From NCBI GenBank assembly GCA_022360095.1, contig JAKSDK010000312.1:150009-214008 (forward strand): DNA of 64,000 nucleotides. Reading direction: 5' to 3'. Below are positions 44,886 to 53,631 of this stretch, in pieces. Below the pieces are notes generated by a model. It was not told the origin of the DNA, did no database searches, and was given only the letters and a program-made list of their open reading frames with translations. Origin of the DNA: Phycisphaerales bacterium (lineage in GTDB: Bacteria > Planctomycetota > Phycisphaerae > UBA1845 > UTPLA1). The stretch's first letter is position 1, and every line of letters starts with the position of its first letter. Both the position numbers and the translations under genes were made by a program.

Positions 44886-46013
44886 ATGGACATCGCTGCG
44901 ATACGTGCCGAAATGCCGGTGGTCGGGCAGTACAGCTTCATGGATCATGCTGCCGTGGCCCCGATCTCAGGCCGGGCCGCGGCGGCCCTGCGTCGGTTTA
45001 TCGGAGAGGCGGAAAGTCATGCCTATGCACGAGGGGGGTTGTATCCCGAGGCGAAGCGCGTCCGGGGACTGGCCGCGAAGCTCCTGAATTGTCATCCCGA
45101 GGAAGTGACTTTCGTCAAGAACACGAGTGAAGGGCTTTCTTACGTCGCGAACGGGCTCCAGTTTTCCAGGGGCGACAACATCGTGACATCCGGGGTTGAG
45201 TTTCCGGCCAATGTTTATCCGTGGTTGAATCTGCGCGCACAGGGGGTCCAGCTCAAGATGGTTCCGGAGGATAACGGACGGATTCCACCGGAGCGCGTCA
45301 TCGAACTGATCGACGATCGGACGCGGCTGGTGACGATCTCCTCCGTTCAGTTCGGAAGCGGCTTTCGCAGTGACCTCGCTGCGTTGGGCGCTCTCTGTCA
45401 GGAACGCGGCGTGCTTTTTTGCGTGGACGCGATTCAATCGCTGGGTTGCATGCCCATTGACGTTCGGGCGATGAAGATTGATTTCCTCAGCGCCGACGGC
45501 CACAAATGGCTGCTCGGTCCGGAGGGCGCCGGCCTCTTTTATTGTCGCCATGAATTGCTCGGACTATTACGACCTTCCAACATTGGTTGGCTCGGCGTCA
45601 GAGACGCCATGGATTTCTCCCAGTACGACCTTGAGTTTCGAGACGACGCCAGGCGCTTTGACGGCGGCAGCTACAATCTCGCAGGCATTTGGGGGCTGGG
45701 AGGCTCGTTGGAATGGCTTCTCGAAATCGGAGTGGAAAAGATTTGGGAACGCGTCAACGTGCTGACGAACCGGCTGGTCGAGGGTGTCCGGGCGAAAGGC
45801 TATCGTGTGGTGAGCTCGCGCGAGCCTGCCGAGGCCAGCGGGATCGTCGCCTTCGTTTCAGATACGCATGATCATGCCCGGATCGTCAACCATTTGCGCC
45901 AGGAATATCGAACCGTGGTGGCGTCGCGTGTGGGGCGAATCCGCGTGAGTCCCCATTTCTACAATACCGAAGAGGAAATCGACCAACTCGTCGAGCACTT
46001 GCCGGGCCATTGA
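44886..46013 (+). CDS. Class V aminotransferase, cysteine desulfurase-like
   Basis: PLP enzyme of 375 residues from ATG 44886; the frame extends to 44868 without a site. The fold-type I landmarks are visible: FVKNTSEGLSYVANGL (cofactor phosphate), SVQFGSGFRSDL, CVDAIQSLG (Asp contacting the PLP ring nitrogen), and SADGHKWLLGPEG with the Schiff-base Lys. The class V group includes cysteine desulfurases, isopenicillin N epimerase-like and kynureninase-like enzymes. The mobile loop with a catalytic Cys is not obvious, so a non-desulfurase activity is equally possible. It stands alone and is followed by a strong terminator. Confidence 0.88.
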   Translation: MDIAAIRAEMPVVGQYSFMDHAAVAPISGRAAAALRRFIGEAESHAYARGGLYPEAKRVRGLAAKLLNCHPEEVTFVKNTSEGLSYVANGLQFSRGDNIVTSGVEFPANVYPWLNLRAQGVQLKMVPEDNGRIPPERVIELIDDRTRLVTISSVQFGSGFRSDLAALGALCQERGVLFCVDAIQSLGCMPIDVRAMKIDFLSADGHKWLLGPEGAGLFYCRHELLGLLRPSNIGWLGVRDAMDFSQYDLEFRDDARRFDGGSYNLAGIWGLGGSLEWLLEIGVEKIWERVNVLTNRLVEGVRAKGYRVVSSREPAEASGIVAFVSDTHDHARIVNHLRQEYRTVVASRVGRIRVSPHFYNTEEEIDQLVEHLPGH

Positions 46014-46049
46014 TCGCTCTTTTTTGCGTTGTGCGCGAAGTTTCCAAAC

Positions 46050-46083
46050 AAAGCCCCGGTCAGGCGTGCCTGACCGGGGCTTT
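46050..46083. terminator. Rho-independent terminator after the aminotransferase
   Basis: AAAGCCCCGGTCAGGCG is followed by TGCCTGACCGGGGCTTT and a T run, 36 bases after the stop. It differs from the palindrome at 28196-28229 at only a few compensating positions. Confidence 0.85.
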
Positions 46084-46212
46084 TTCTATGTTGTGCGTTT
46101 TGACGCCGAAACGTTGTTCGCCCACTTTAAGACGCAAAATGTTGTGACGGGCGCTGCGCTGATCAACAGGCGCACTTGAATCCGGCCCCGTGGTCGGTTA
46201 GCAAGGACACTT

Positions 46213-47661
46213 ATGATCCCGGCCAGCTTCTGGACGATTCTGTCGGTTCTGAATTTCGTGATCATCGTGGCCACGACGCAGCACGTCTTGCGAACCCGTC
46301 GTGATCCGCGGGGGATGTTGGTTTGGATCCTGGCGGTGCTGCTTCTGCCTTTTCTGGGTTTGATTCTGTATTTGCTGATCGGCGGGGCCCCGATTCAGCG
46401 GAAAGTCCGTCGCCGCCGACGTCATCGCAGCATGATCGAGTCGGCCCTCTCCGAACAAACAGCCGAATTGGCCCGATCACACGACGCTTTGGATGAAAAA
46501 GGAATCGACGCATCGCAACGGAAATTGATGGCATTGGCGACGCGCGTCAGCGATTCCGTCGTCACCAGTCACAACGCCGTCGAAATCGTCCACGACGCAG
46601 AGCGTGCCTTTTTAAATTTGGGTCTCGCGATCGAAGCGGCTCGGTCGCATGTGCATTTGGAATATTACATTTTCGCCAGCGATGAAACCGGCTGCGCGAT
46701 GCGCGACCTTCTTGTGAAGAAGGCGCGCGAAGGTGTGGAAACCCGCCTGCTGCTCGATGCGGTCGGATGCTGGCGGCTGTCGCGGTCGTTTGTTCGGAGC
46801 ATGCGAGAGAGTGGGGTTGAAGTTGAGTTCTTCTTGCCCTGGGGCATCTCGACGCGAAGATTTCAGTTGAACTGCCGCAACCATCGGAAGCTGGCCGTAA
46901 TTGACGGCGAAGTCGGATTTCTGGGGAGCAAGAACATTGCCGACGAATACCTGGGCCGAAAGAAAAAATACGGTCCCTGGCGAGATACACAACTTCGCAT
47001 CGCCGGGCCCTGTGTGGCCCAGTTGCAGGAAGTGTTCGTTGAAGACTGGCACTTTGCGACAGGAGAGAACCTGTCATCGGATCGCTATTTTCCGCCTCCG
47101 AAGTCGGCGGGCGATCGCTTGATCCAGATCGTGCCGAGCGGTCCGGACGAAGGCGTCGACGTGATGCATCAGTTGCTGTATGCCGCCGTCTCGGACGCCC
47201 GTCAATCCATTGCGTTCATTACGCCATACTTCGTGCCCGACAAAGCCATGATCCTTGCATTGACGTCTGCGGCCTATCACGGCGTGCGGGTTCAGCTGCT
47301 TCTGCCGTCGCAGTCCGATCATTGGTTCGTTCTCTGGGCGGGCAGGACCTTTTACGAAGAGCTTCTGAACGCCGGCGTGGAGATCTACGAGTACGACAAG
47401 GGCATGCTCCACTCCAAGGTCGTCATCGTTGATGAGCGTTGGGCCATGGTCGGGTCGGCCAATATGGATGTCCGCAGCTTCCGGATCAATTTCGAATTGA
47501 CCAGCATGCTTTTTGACAATGCGCTGGCTCATCAGCTTCAAGTGGATTTCGATGAACTCTGTGCGGAGTCCGGCCGGGTCGAACGGCATCAGATTGAGTC
47601 CTGGAGCTACGGTCAGACCCTGGCAGCCGGAATCGCAAGGTTGGCGACGCCGTTATTGTGA
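46213..47661 (+). CDS. cls: Cardiolipin synthase (phospholipase D family)
   Basis: Makes cardiolipin by phosphatidyl transfer. The 482-residue protein has two N-terminal membrane helices (about 7-25 and 36-57, the PLDc_N region with RDPRGMLVWILAVLLLPFLGLILYL). Two HKD catalytic motifs follow: NHRKLAVIDGEVGFLGSKN near residue 228 and LHSKVVIVDERWAMVGSANMD near 402. Both His and Lys pairs are intact, and length and order match bacterial Cls. It acts at the inner membrane. The gene is monocistronic as far as spacing shows (199 bases upstream, about 100 downstream). Confidence 0.94.
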   Translation: MIPASFWTILSVLNFVIIVATTQHVLRTRRDPRGMLVWILAVLLLPFLGLILYLLIGGAPIQRKVRRRRRHRSMIESALSEQTAELARSHDALDEKGIDASQRKLMALATRVSDSVVTSHNAVEIVHDAERAFLNLGLAIEAARSHVHLEYYIFASDETGCAMRDLLVKKAREGVETRLLLDAVGCWRLSRSFVRSMRESGVEVEFFLPWGISTRRFQLNCRNHRKLAVIDGEVGFLGSKNIADEYLGRKKKYGPWRDTQLRIAGPCVAQLQEVFVEDWHFATGENLSSDRYFPPPKSAGDRLIQIVPSGPDEGVDVMHQLLYAAVSDARQSIAFITPYFVPDKAMILALTSAAYHGVRVQLLLPSQSDHWFVLWAGRTFYEELLNAGVEIYEYDKGMLHSKVVIVDERWAMVGSANMDVRSFRINFELTSMLFDNALAHQLQVDFDELCAESGRVERHQIESWSYGQTLAAGIARLATPLL

Positions 47662-47762
47662 ATTTGAATCGCGCGCCGACGAAGAGTTGCGGTGGGGCGT
47701 CGCTGTGGGTTCAATAAGTTATTCGATTGAGGATTTGATGGCTTCCGGAGGCTCGAGTTGCG

Positions 47763-49514
47763 ATGACAGCGGAGAAGAGAATCAGCGGGGACGATTCCCT
47801 GGCCCCAGAGGTCGTCCGACTCGTCGGTGCGGCTCAGAAATGCGAGTCGCTTTCGAATATCGATGACCATCTGCCCTATCGGAATTTCGGTGACATGTGG
47901 GCCACTCTGGTCAGTCACGGGTCTGATCGGCCCTGGATCGGTTATTACCCGTGTGCTTCGGATGAGGAACAGCCGGAGTGGATGACCTATGGACAGTTTT
48001 CTGAATTCATCGACCGTGTTGCTTCGTTGTTGTCCGACACCTATGGAATTGCCCCGGGCGGAACGCTTGCAACTCTGACGATCAATCAGCCTTTGACGGT
48101 GGCGACCTATTTTGCCGCCTGGCGGTTGGGCGCCAGGGTGGTGCCGATCAATCCCGGCGAGACCGACGAGCGTGTCGGCTATATCCTCCAGAATTCCGAG
48201 GCGACGTTGTTGATCGCGCATGGCGCCTGTCGAAAAGACTTTTCGGCCGTCGAATCGGTCCTGGGGCGTTCGTTGAAGAAAGCCATGGTGACGGACGAGT
48301 CACGGGGCAATCACGCGTGTCCCGCGGATTGGGACGATTTTCTCAAGCTTCTTGATGCCGTCCACCTCTCTGAGGCACTTCCCCCGGCGTCGGATATTTC
48401 CTGGGATTCAGAGGCCTTGGTGGTTTACACATCCGGAACCACCGGGAATCCCAAGGGTGTGGTCCTCACGCAGAAGCAGATGTTTGCCGATGCTTATGCC
48501 ATTTCGCAGTGGCATCGGATCGACGAGCACACCGTCATGATGAACGTGTTGCCGATCCACCATGTCAACGGCATCGTCGTGACCTTGATTACACCTGCTT
48601 TCGTCGGAGCTCAGGTCATCGTCAACAAGCGATTCCGCAGCGGCGGATTCTGGAGGAAGCTGGCCCGGCACAATGTTCAAATCGTCAGTGTCGTCCCGAC
48701 GTTGCTCCAGTTCCTGATCGATGCCAATGAAGACCTCGATCCCGAGACGATTTCCAACTTTCGTTATTTCATTTGCGGGGCCGGGCCCTTGTCCGTCGAG
48801 CTTGCCCGGGAATTCCAGGATCGCTTTGGTCTCAAGATTCTGCATGGCTACGGTCTGAGCGAGACCGTGTGCTACTCCTGTTTTCTGCCCGTTGACCTCG
48901 AGTGGCATGAACACAATCGCTGGATGTACGACCACGGCTTCCCGTCGATCGGGTGTCCGATCGTCACGAACGAGATGGCGATCCACAGCGGCGATGGTCA
49001 GTCTGTTCCCGATGGCGATAAGGGCGAGATTGTCATTCGCGGTTATAACGTCATGTCGGGTTATTTTCGCAATCCTGAAGCCAATGCGAATGCATTTACT
49101 CATGGCTGGTTTCGCAGTGGTGACGAGGGATTCAAAATTCACGGCGAAGACGGGCGAGACTACTTTTTTATTACAGGTCGGATCAAGGAGCTGATCATAC
49201 GCGGCGGGATCAACATCTCACCGTTTGAGATCGACGAAGTGCTGAACGCGATGCCCGGCATTCGTGTCGGCCTGGCGGTCGGTTTTGAGAACCGGTACTA
49301 CGGCGAGGAAGTTGGGGCCTATGTGCAGGCTGAGGACGGAAAGGCGCTGACGGAAGCTGGCGTCATCGCCCATTGCCAGGCGCATCTGCCCGGCTCGAAG
49401 TCTCCGAAAGTCGTGATTTTCGGAGACGACATTCCGGTCACGTCGACCGGCAAGTATCAGCGGGGCAAGCTGAAGCATCTGTTTGAGGCCTACAAGGACA
49501 AACAGTTTCGGTGA
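47763..49514 (+). CDS. AMP-forming acyl-CoA/aryl ligase
   Basis: ANL-superfamily adenylating enzyme of 583 residues. Core motifs: A3 VVYTSGTTGNPKGVV (P-loop), A5 GYGLSETVCYSC, A7 GWFRSGDEGFKI, A8 GRIKELIIRGGINISPFEIDEVL, and A10 TSTGKYQRGKLKHLF with the catalytic Lys. It should activate a carboxylic acid to an acyl-AMP and then to a thioester. The substrate pocket does not identify it; a fatty or aromatic acid is plausible given the tyrosine-catabolism genes 1 kb downstream, but a toxin-antitoxin pair on the other strand separates them. No transmembrane segment or carrier domain is present. Confidence 0.9.
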   Translation: MTAEKRISGDDSLAPEVVRLVGAAQKCESLSNIDDHLPYRNFGDMWATLVSHGSDRPWIGYYPCASDEEQPEWMTYGQFSEFIDRVASLLSDTYGIAPGGTLATLTINQPLTVATYFAAWRLGARVVPINPGETDERVGYILQNSEATLLIAHGACRKDFSAVESVLGRSLKKAMVTDESRGNHACPADWDDFLKLLDAVHLSEALPPASDISWDSEALVVYTSGTTGNPKGVVLTQKQMFADAYAISQWHRIDEHTVMMNVLPIHHVNGIVVTLITPAFVGAQVIVNKRFRSGGFWRKLARHNVQIVSVVPTLLQFLIDANEDLDPETISNFRYFICGAGPLSVELAREFQDRFGLKILHGYGLSETVCYSCFLPVDLEWHEHNRWMYDHGFPSIGCPIVTNEMAIHSGDGQSVPDGDKGEIVIRGYNVMSGYFRNPEANANAFTHGWFRSGDEGFKIHGEDGRDYFFITGRIKELIIRGGINISPFEIDEVLNAMPGIRVGLAVGFENRYYGEEVGAYVQAEDGKALTEAGVIAHCQAHLPGSKSPKVVIFGDDIPVTSTGKYQRGKLKHLFEAYKDKQFR

Positions 49515-49521
49515 TTGAATG

Positions 49522-49818
49522 TTATTTCCGGATTTGCCAGTGCCTGGGATCACGACTGGCGTGGAATACCGCCAGTACGACGACATGTTCATCTTCGACA
49601 AGGTAGAAAATGCCGTAAGGGAATCTCTGCAAAAACGCTCGGCGAATCCCAAGATGAACGACTGGGTATGACTCCCGCTTTTCGCAAATCGATTCAACAA
49701 CGGATTCGACAGAATCCAACTGGTCTTCGCCGAGTCCTCTGCGACGCTCCTCGTACCACCCGTACGCGCCGGCCAATTCTAACTCCGCTTCAGGTCGGAA
49801 AACGATCTTGTAAGTCAT
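49522..49818 (-). CDS. RelE/ParE-type toxin
   Basis: A 98-residue basic protein of the ParE/RelE fold: YKIVFRPEAELELAGAYGWYEERR at the N-terminus, then SYPVVHLGIRRAFLQRFPYGIFYLVEDEHVVVLAVFHASRDPRHW, the typical arginine-rich beta core and C-terminal HxxRxPxxW. ParE members poison gyrase and RelE members cut mRNA; the motif set (HASRDP) favours the ParE-like branch. It overlaps the upstream antitoxin by four bases (ATGA), the classic arrangement. Confidence 0.92.
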   Translation of the reverse strand: MTYKIVFRPEAELELAGAYGWYEERRRGLGEDQLDSVESVVESICEKRESYPVVHLGIRRAFLQRFPYGIFYLVEDEHVVVLAVFHASRDPRHWQIRK

Positions 49819-50039
49819 GAACGACGTGAGATGCGAGCTTTGACGAGATTCCAGGGGGAAACTGCGTCCGGATTTTTCCGGTGTGCTTCCAGCCGAGCAT
49901 CGAGCTCTGCACGCTGCACTTCGGTCAATTTGACCGCTTCAGGAACGTTTGCGATGCTGTCCCAGAGGTCCTCGACTAGACGAATGCGTTCGGCAACGTT
50001 GAGGGTGAGCAAGTCGCTGATTTTTACCTTAGGCTTCAT
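49815..50039 (-). CDS. Antitoxin of the addiction-module component family (PF09720 type)
   Basis: A 74-residue acidic helical protein: ISDLLTLNVAERIRLVEDLWDSIANVPEAVKLTEVQRAELDARLEAHRKNPDAVSPW. The LVEDLWDSI and EAHRxxPDxxxxW words identify the unstable-antitoxin family found upstream of ParE/RelE toxins. It is first in the two-gene unit and should bind and neutralise the toxin, and it may repress its own promoter together with it. No operator was recognised upstream. Confidence 0.92.
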   Translation of the reverse strand: MKPKVKISDLLTLNVAERIRLVEDLWDSIANVPEAVKLTEVQRAELDARLEAHRKNPDAVSPWNLVKARISRRS

Positions 50040-50367
50040 GCACTCCAGTTATATGGTATGTCTTTGGGCTCTTCAACGTTCGGCGGCTTGGGCCGGTAAG
50101 ATGACGTGGTGACCGCATGTCGAGCGTCCTTTTACCGACACCGATTTCAGGGGATCGATCCTTTGGATTTCTGTTTTTTTCAGGTTTCACAGCCTGGGAA
50201 AACTCAGGGACTGGGGATTTTCCTTGACAGGAAGGAACGAGGGGGGATTCTCGTTTCAGCGTGGCTGGATCGACCTCTCGACCCGCCTTCGTCCGCGCGT
50301 TAAGCTACACGGGTCAGGACGACGGTCCCGATGGATTGACGCTGGGGGACGCGACGCAAGGAGTGCG
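50040..50367. other. Intergenic region between the toxin-antitoxin unit and HPPD
   Basis: About 330 bases without a supported gene; a frame open from 50224 belongs to the HPPD reading but lies before its ribosome site. It must hold divergent promoters, but I could not pick a convincing one. Confidence 0.5.
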
Positions 50368-51492
50368 ATGATGGCCAAGTCTAATCTCGGAATTCAACGG
50401 ATTCATAGCATTGAAGTCTGCGTTCGCGAGGCCGAACCCTGGCTGGACTATCTGACCAAAGGATTCGGGTTTCAACTCGTTGCGGCGAGCACCGGTCCGG
50501 ACGTCGAGCAGACGGGCACTCGTCGGAGACTGCTGCGTTGCCGCGACATCGGCATCGTCCTTGCTGAACGCGTGCACGGTGGTTCGACGGCGGGGCGATA
50601 TTTGGAACGGCACCCCGAGGGTGTCTCTCGCGTGAATTTTCTCGTGCAGGACGTCAAGGCCGCCGAGGAGGTCTTGCTTGAGCGGCATGCCACGCCCACG
50701 GATTTCGTCAGGACCGAAACGTCCGACGGGGGCGAAAGGCGGGAACTCTGCATCGCCACGCCGCTCGGAGATGTCGAGTACGGTTTCGTTGACGACGTTG
50801 AAGAGGCCGCACTGACGCTGCCGGGGATGGAGCCGGCGGGGGCGTTTGATCCAAATCACAACCCGTTATGCCTCGTCGAGATTGACCATCTCACGGCGAA
50901 CATGCGGACGTTGATGCCGACCATTGCGTGGTATGAGCACGTGTTGGGATTTCGACGTCAATGGGATGTGCAATTCCATACGGAAGACTTCAAGCCGGGT
51001 TTCGGCACGGGGTTGAAATCCGTCGTGATGGCGGATGAGGAGAGCGGCGTCCGAATCGCGAGCAACGAACCGCTTCGTCCGCGGTATGAACAATCCCAGG
51101 TACAAGCCTATGTGGATCTGAACAGGGGGCCGGGTATCCATCACGTGGCCTGGCAGGTGGAGGATCTTATTCAGGCGGTGGACCACAGCCGATCGCAGGG
51201 CATCGAGTTCCTTCCAACGCCACGGGAGTACTACAGTTCGCTTCAGGGTCGGATGACGACCCAGGGAATCGGCTCGGTCTCACAAGCTCTGGAAGATTTG
51301 GAGACGCGAGGGATTCTGATTGATGGGGATCGCAGCGGCTACCTGCTGCAAGTCTTCTGCAAGGATCAATCCGTTCAGTTCAAGCGGCCGGAGGCCGGCC
51401 CGCTCTTGCTGGAGCTGGTTCAACGGTGTGGGGCCACGGGCTTCGGCGAAGGTAACTTCCGCGCCCTGTTCGAGGCGATGTCGCGGAGTTAA
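50368..51492 (+). CDS. hppD: 4-hydroxyphenylpyruvate dioxygenase
   Basis: Converts 4-hydroxyphenylpyruvate to homogentisate in tyrosine breakdown. AAGGAG precedes a double ATG (50368/50371), giving 373-374 residues. Two vicinal-oxygen-chelate domains are present. The iron ligands lie in the second: His in EIDHLTANM, His in GPGIHHVAW and Glu in LLELVQRCGATGFGEGNF. GYLLQVFCK and the C-terminal GEGNFRALFEAM match HPPD rather than hydroxymandelate synthase. An FAH-family gene follows 180 bases later; the intervening enzyme homogentisate dioxygenase is not in the window. Confidence 0.93.
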   Translation: MMAKSNLGIQRIHSIEVCVREAEPWLDYLTKGFGFQLVAASTGPDVEQTGTRRRLLRCRDIGIVLAERVHGGSTAGRYLERHPEGVSRVNFLVQDVKAAEEVLLERHATPTDFVRTETSDGGERRELCIATPLGDVEYGFVDDVEEAALTLPGMEPAGAFDPNHNPLCLVEIDHLTANMRTLMPTIAWYEHVLGFRRQWDVQFHTEDFKPGFGTGLKSVVMADEESGVRIASNEPLRPRYEQSQVQAYVDLNRGPGIHHVAWQVEDLIQAVDHSRSQGIEFLPTPREYYSSLQGRMTTQGIGSVSQALEDLETRGILIDGDRSGYLLQVFCKDQSVQFKRPEAGPLLLELVQRCGATGFGEGNFRALFEAMSRS

Positions 51493-51672
51493 ACTACCGC
51501 AATATGTGCAATGGCGGGTCATCGGTCCGAATCGGATCTGATCAAAGCCCCGACCTTCAGGGAGGGGTGGGGCTCGTGAATGCTGAGGACTCGGCCGTTT
51601 GCACACCAACCGCTTCCTCACGGGCGCGGCTCTGATCCAACATGAAATACCATTGACTCGGAGAAACTAGGG

Positions 51673-52623
51673 ATGAAGCTTTGTCAATTCTACAGATCGG
51701 CGGAAGAGCGTGCGACGGATCTGGCCCGTCGGTTTCCGGTCAAGGCGTCGCTGGGCATTCTGATCGACGGAAAAGTCGTTGATGTCACCGAGCAAGCAAG
51801 AAAACACCACGACGTCAATAATCCGCAATATGTTGGCGTTCTGACGGCAGCTGTGGCCGGTCTCGATGAGTGGGCAGGATTCCGCGATGAGTTGTCCGGT
51901 CTCAGCTCCGATGGAGGCCTTGATCCGGAATCGGTTTTCTTCGGCCCTTGCGTGTTGCGAGCGTCGCAATACCTGGACTTCTACGCCTTCGAGCAGCACG
52001 TGATGACGATGCGTAAGAAGCGCGGCTTGGATTTCATCGTACCGGAATGGTATGAGATGCCTTGCTATTACAATTCCAACGCCACGAGCATGCTCGGCCA
52101 CGACATGACGGCACACTTTCCGCAGGGTGAGGAGAAGATCGACTACGAATGCGAGATGGCCTGTGTCATCGGCAAACCGATCCGCAACGCGACGCCGGAG
52201 TCGGCCGCGGATGCGATCGTCGGCTACACAATCTTAAACGATCTCTCGAGTCGCCAGCGACAGACCAAGGTGATGCCCGTCAACATGGGGCCCGCCCCGG
52301 GCAAGGATTTCGGCAGCGCCTTGGGCAAATATCTCGTCACAAAGGATGAGATTTCCGACCTCGGCGCCTGCGGTATGCGGGCGTATGTCAACGGCGAGCA
52401 ATGGACCGACGGCAAATACGGCACGGTGCAACACTCCTTTGAGTCGATGGTCGCATTCGCCAGTACGAGCCGCACGATGTTCCCGGGCGACCTTCTCGGT
52501 AGCGGCACCGTCGGCACGGGCTGCGGCGCGGAATTGGGCAAGTTCCTGAAACCGGGCGACACCGTTCGGCTTGAGATTGATCATATGGATTCAATCGAGA
52601 ACAGGGTCGAACACGATAAATAA
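51673..52623 (+). CDS. Fumarylacetoacetate hydrolase family protein
   Basis: A 316-residue FAH-fold enzyme. The metal-binding acidic residues appear in KIDYECEMACVIGKPIRN and YTILNDLSSRQRQ; GPAPGKDFGSALGKYLVT and TVGTGCGAELGKFLKPGDTVRLEI are family core motifs. The active His is probably in the HVMTMRKKRG or SMLGHDMT region. Next to HPPD it most simply acts as fumarylacetoacetase, releasing fumarate and acetoacetate from homogentisate-derived product. Related FAH-fold hydratases, isomerases and decarboxylases cannot be excluded from sequence alone. GGAG lies 9 bases before the ATG. Confidence 0.9.
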   Translation: MKLCQFYRSAEERATDLARRFPVKASLGILIDGKVVDVTEQARKHHDVNNPQYVGVLTAAVAGLDEWAGFRDELSGLSSDGGLDPESVFFGPCVLRASQYLDFYAFEQHVMTMRKKRGLDFIVPEWYEMPCYYNSNATSMLGHDMTAHFPQGEEKIDYECEMACVIGKPIRNATPESAADAIVGYTILNDLSSRQRQTKVMPVNMGPAPGKDFGSALGKYLVTKDEISDLGACGMRAYVNGEQWTDGKYGTVQHSFESMVAFASTSRTMFPGDLLGSGTVGTGCGAELGKFLKPGDTVRLEIDHMDSIENRVEHDK

Positions 52624-52673
52624 ACGAATGGCGGAATTGGTGTAAACGACGTACGTCTATAGGATAACCACGT

Positions 52674-52700
52674 TTGCGTCGCGCCCGGCATTGCTATAAT
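52674..52700 (+). promoter_or_regulatory. Candidate promoter upstream of the flavin reductase
   Basis: A consensus TATAAT (52695-52700) follows TTGCGT (52674-52679) at a short 15-base spacing. It may drive the DUF5678-like remnant and the flavin reductase gene. Confidence 0.45.
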
Positions 52701-52730
52701 CTTTTGGCCCCTAGAGGCGGAAACAATCTT

Positions 52731-52817
52731 ATGAGCACCAAGCCTCCGACTGAATCCGATATTGCGTGGCTCGTCGAGCACAGCATGGAAATCTCGCGGG
52801 AATACGCCGGGAAATGA
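52731..52817 (+). pseudogene. 28-codon remnant resembling the start of a DUF5678 protein
   Basis: ATG to TGA encodes 28 residues whose second half, AWLVEHSMEISREYAGK, resembles the opening of DUF5678-type proteins, which continue with Trp-Ile/Val-Ala. Here the codon after Lys is TGA where TGG (Trp) would be expected, and a second stop follows two codons later. It is probably a decayed gene; a true micropeptide is less likely. Confidence 0.4.
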
Positions 52818-52910
52818 AGGTGATTTGCAGCGTCAAGTTCCCGACTGCGGGCCGCCGATGGATGCAAGGCCTGCCTTGAGAGTCCTGGCCTGCGGCCTAC
52901 AATAGCTGTC

Positions 52911-53573
52911 ATGTACATTGACCTGGCGGAGACGAATCATTCCTGGCGGGCGATGCACCGGCTTTACCTCAGCTTTGTGCTTCCACGTCCGATTGCGTTT
53001 GCCTCGACGATCAATGGCGAGGGCAAGCCGAACCTTGCACCGTTTTCGTTTTACAACATGATGTCGGCCAACCCGCCTGTGGTGGTGTTCAGCCCGGCCA
53101 TCAATCGACATCGTCGAAAGAAGGACACGCTGATCAATATTCAGACGACCAGAGAATTCGTGATCGCGACGGTGACGGAGCCGATAGCCGAGCGGATGAA
53201 TATTTGCAGCACCGAATTCGATTACGGCATCAGTGAGTTTGAAAAGAGTGGACTTACACCGGTGCCGGGGAAGAAGGTCAAGGCGTTTCTGGTCGGGGAA
53301 AGTCCGGTGAATATTGAATGCCGTTTGCGACAAGTCGTTTCCTTGGGGGACGAGCCTGCGGCCGGTCAGGCCGTGTTCGGCGATGTGCTGGCGGTGCACG
53401 TGGATGATGCCGTGCTGACCGAGGGCGACATGACCTGCGATCCGAACAAACTGCAGGCCGTGGGCCGTATGGGCGGTTCATTTTATTCCCGTTCGGTCCG
53501 CCCCTTCTCCTTGGAGTCGATTCGAGATCCGTCCGAATTCGCCGAACGCGGTCCTGCCGGGATAGAGAGCTAG
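52911..53573 (+). CDS. Flavin reductase-like FMN-binding protein
   Basis: A 220-residue protein of the flavin reductase-like (DIM6/NTAB) split-barrel family. Landmarks are PRPIAFASTINGEGKPNLAPFSFYNMMSANPPVVVFSP, the FMN phosphate and isoalloxazine-binding segment, KDTLINIQTTREFVIATV, and GGSFYSRSV near the end. It probably binds FMN and reduces it with NAD(P)H or acts as a short oxidoreductase. It is the last of three plus-strand genes after HPPD and FAH, and such proteins are seen near tyrosine or phenylacetate catabolic genes, but its substrate is unknown. Confidence 0.88.
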   Translation: MYIDLAETNHSWRAMHRLYLSFVLPRPIAFASTINGEGKPNLAPFSFYNMMSANPPVVVFSPAINRHRRKKDTLINIQTTREFVIATVTEPIAERMNICSTEFDYGISEFEKSGLTPVPGKKVKAFLVGESPVNIECRLRQVVSLGDEPAAGQAVFGDVLAVHVDDAVLTEGDMTCDPNKLQAVGRMGGSFYSRSVRPFSLESIRDPSEFAERGPAGIES

Positions 53574-53631
53574 CGGGCACAAATATTTATTTGGTCAAAC
53601 TTCGGCTTCGCGCCGGCGTAAATGAGTGTTG

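Noticed and set aside
51535..51590. Terminator after HPPD (AGCCCC...GGGGCT)
   Set aside because: The stem is short and interrupted and lacks a T run, so I do not call it.
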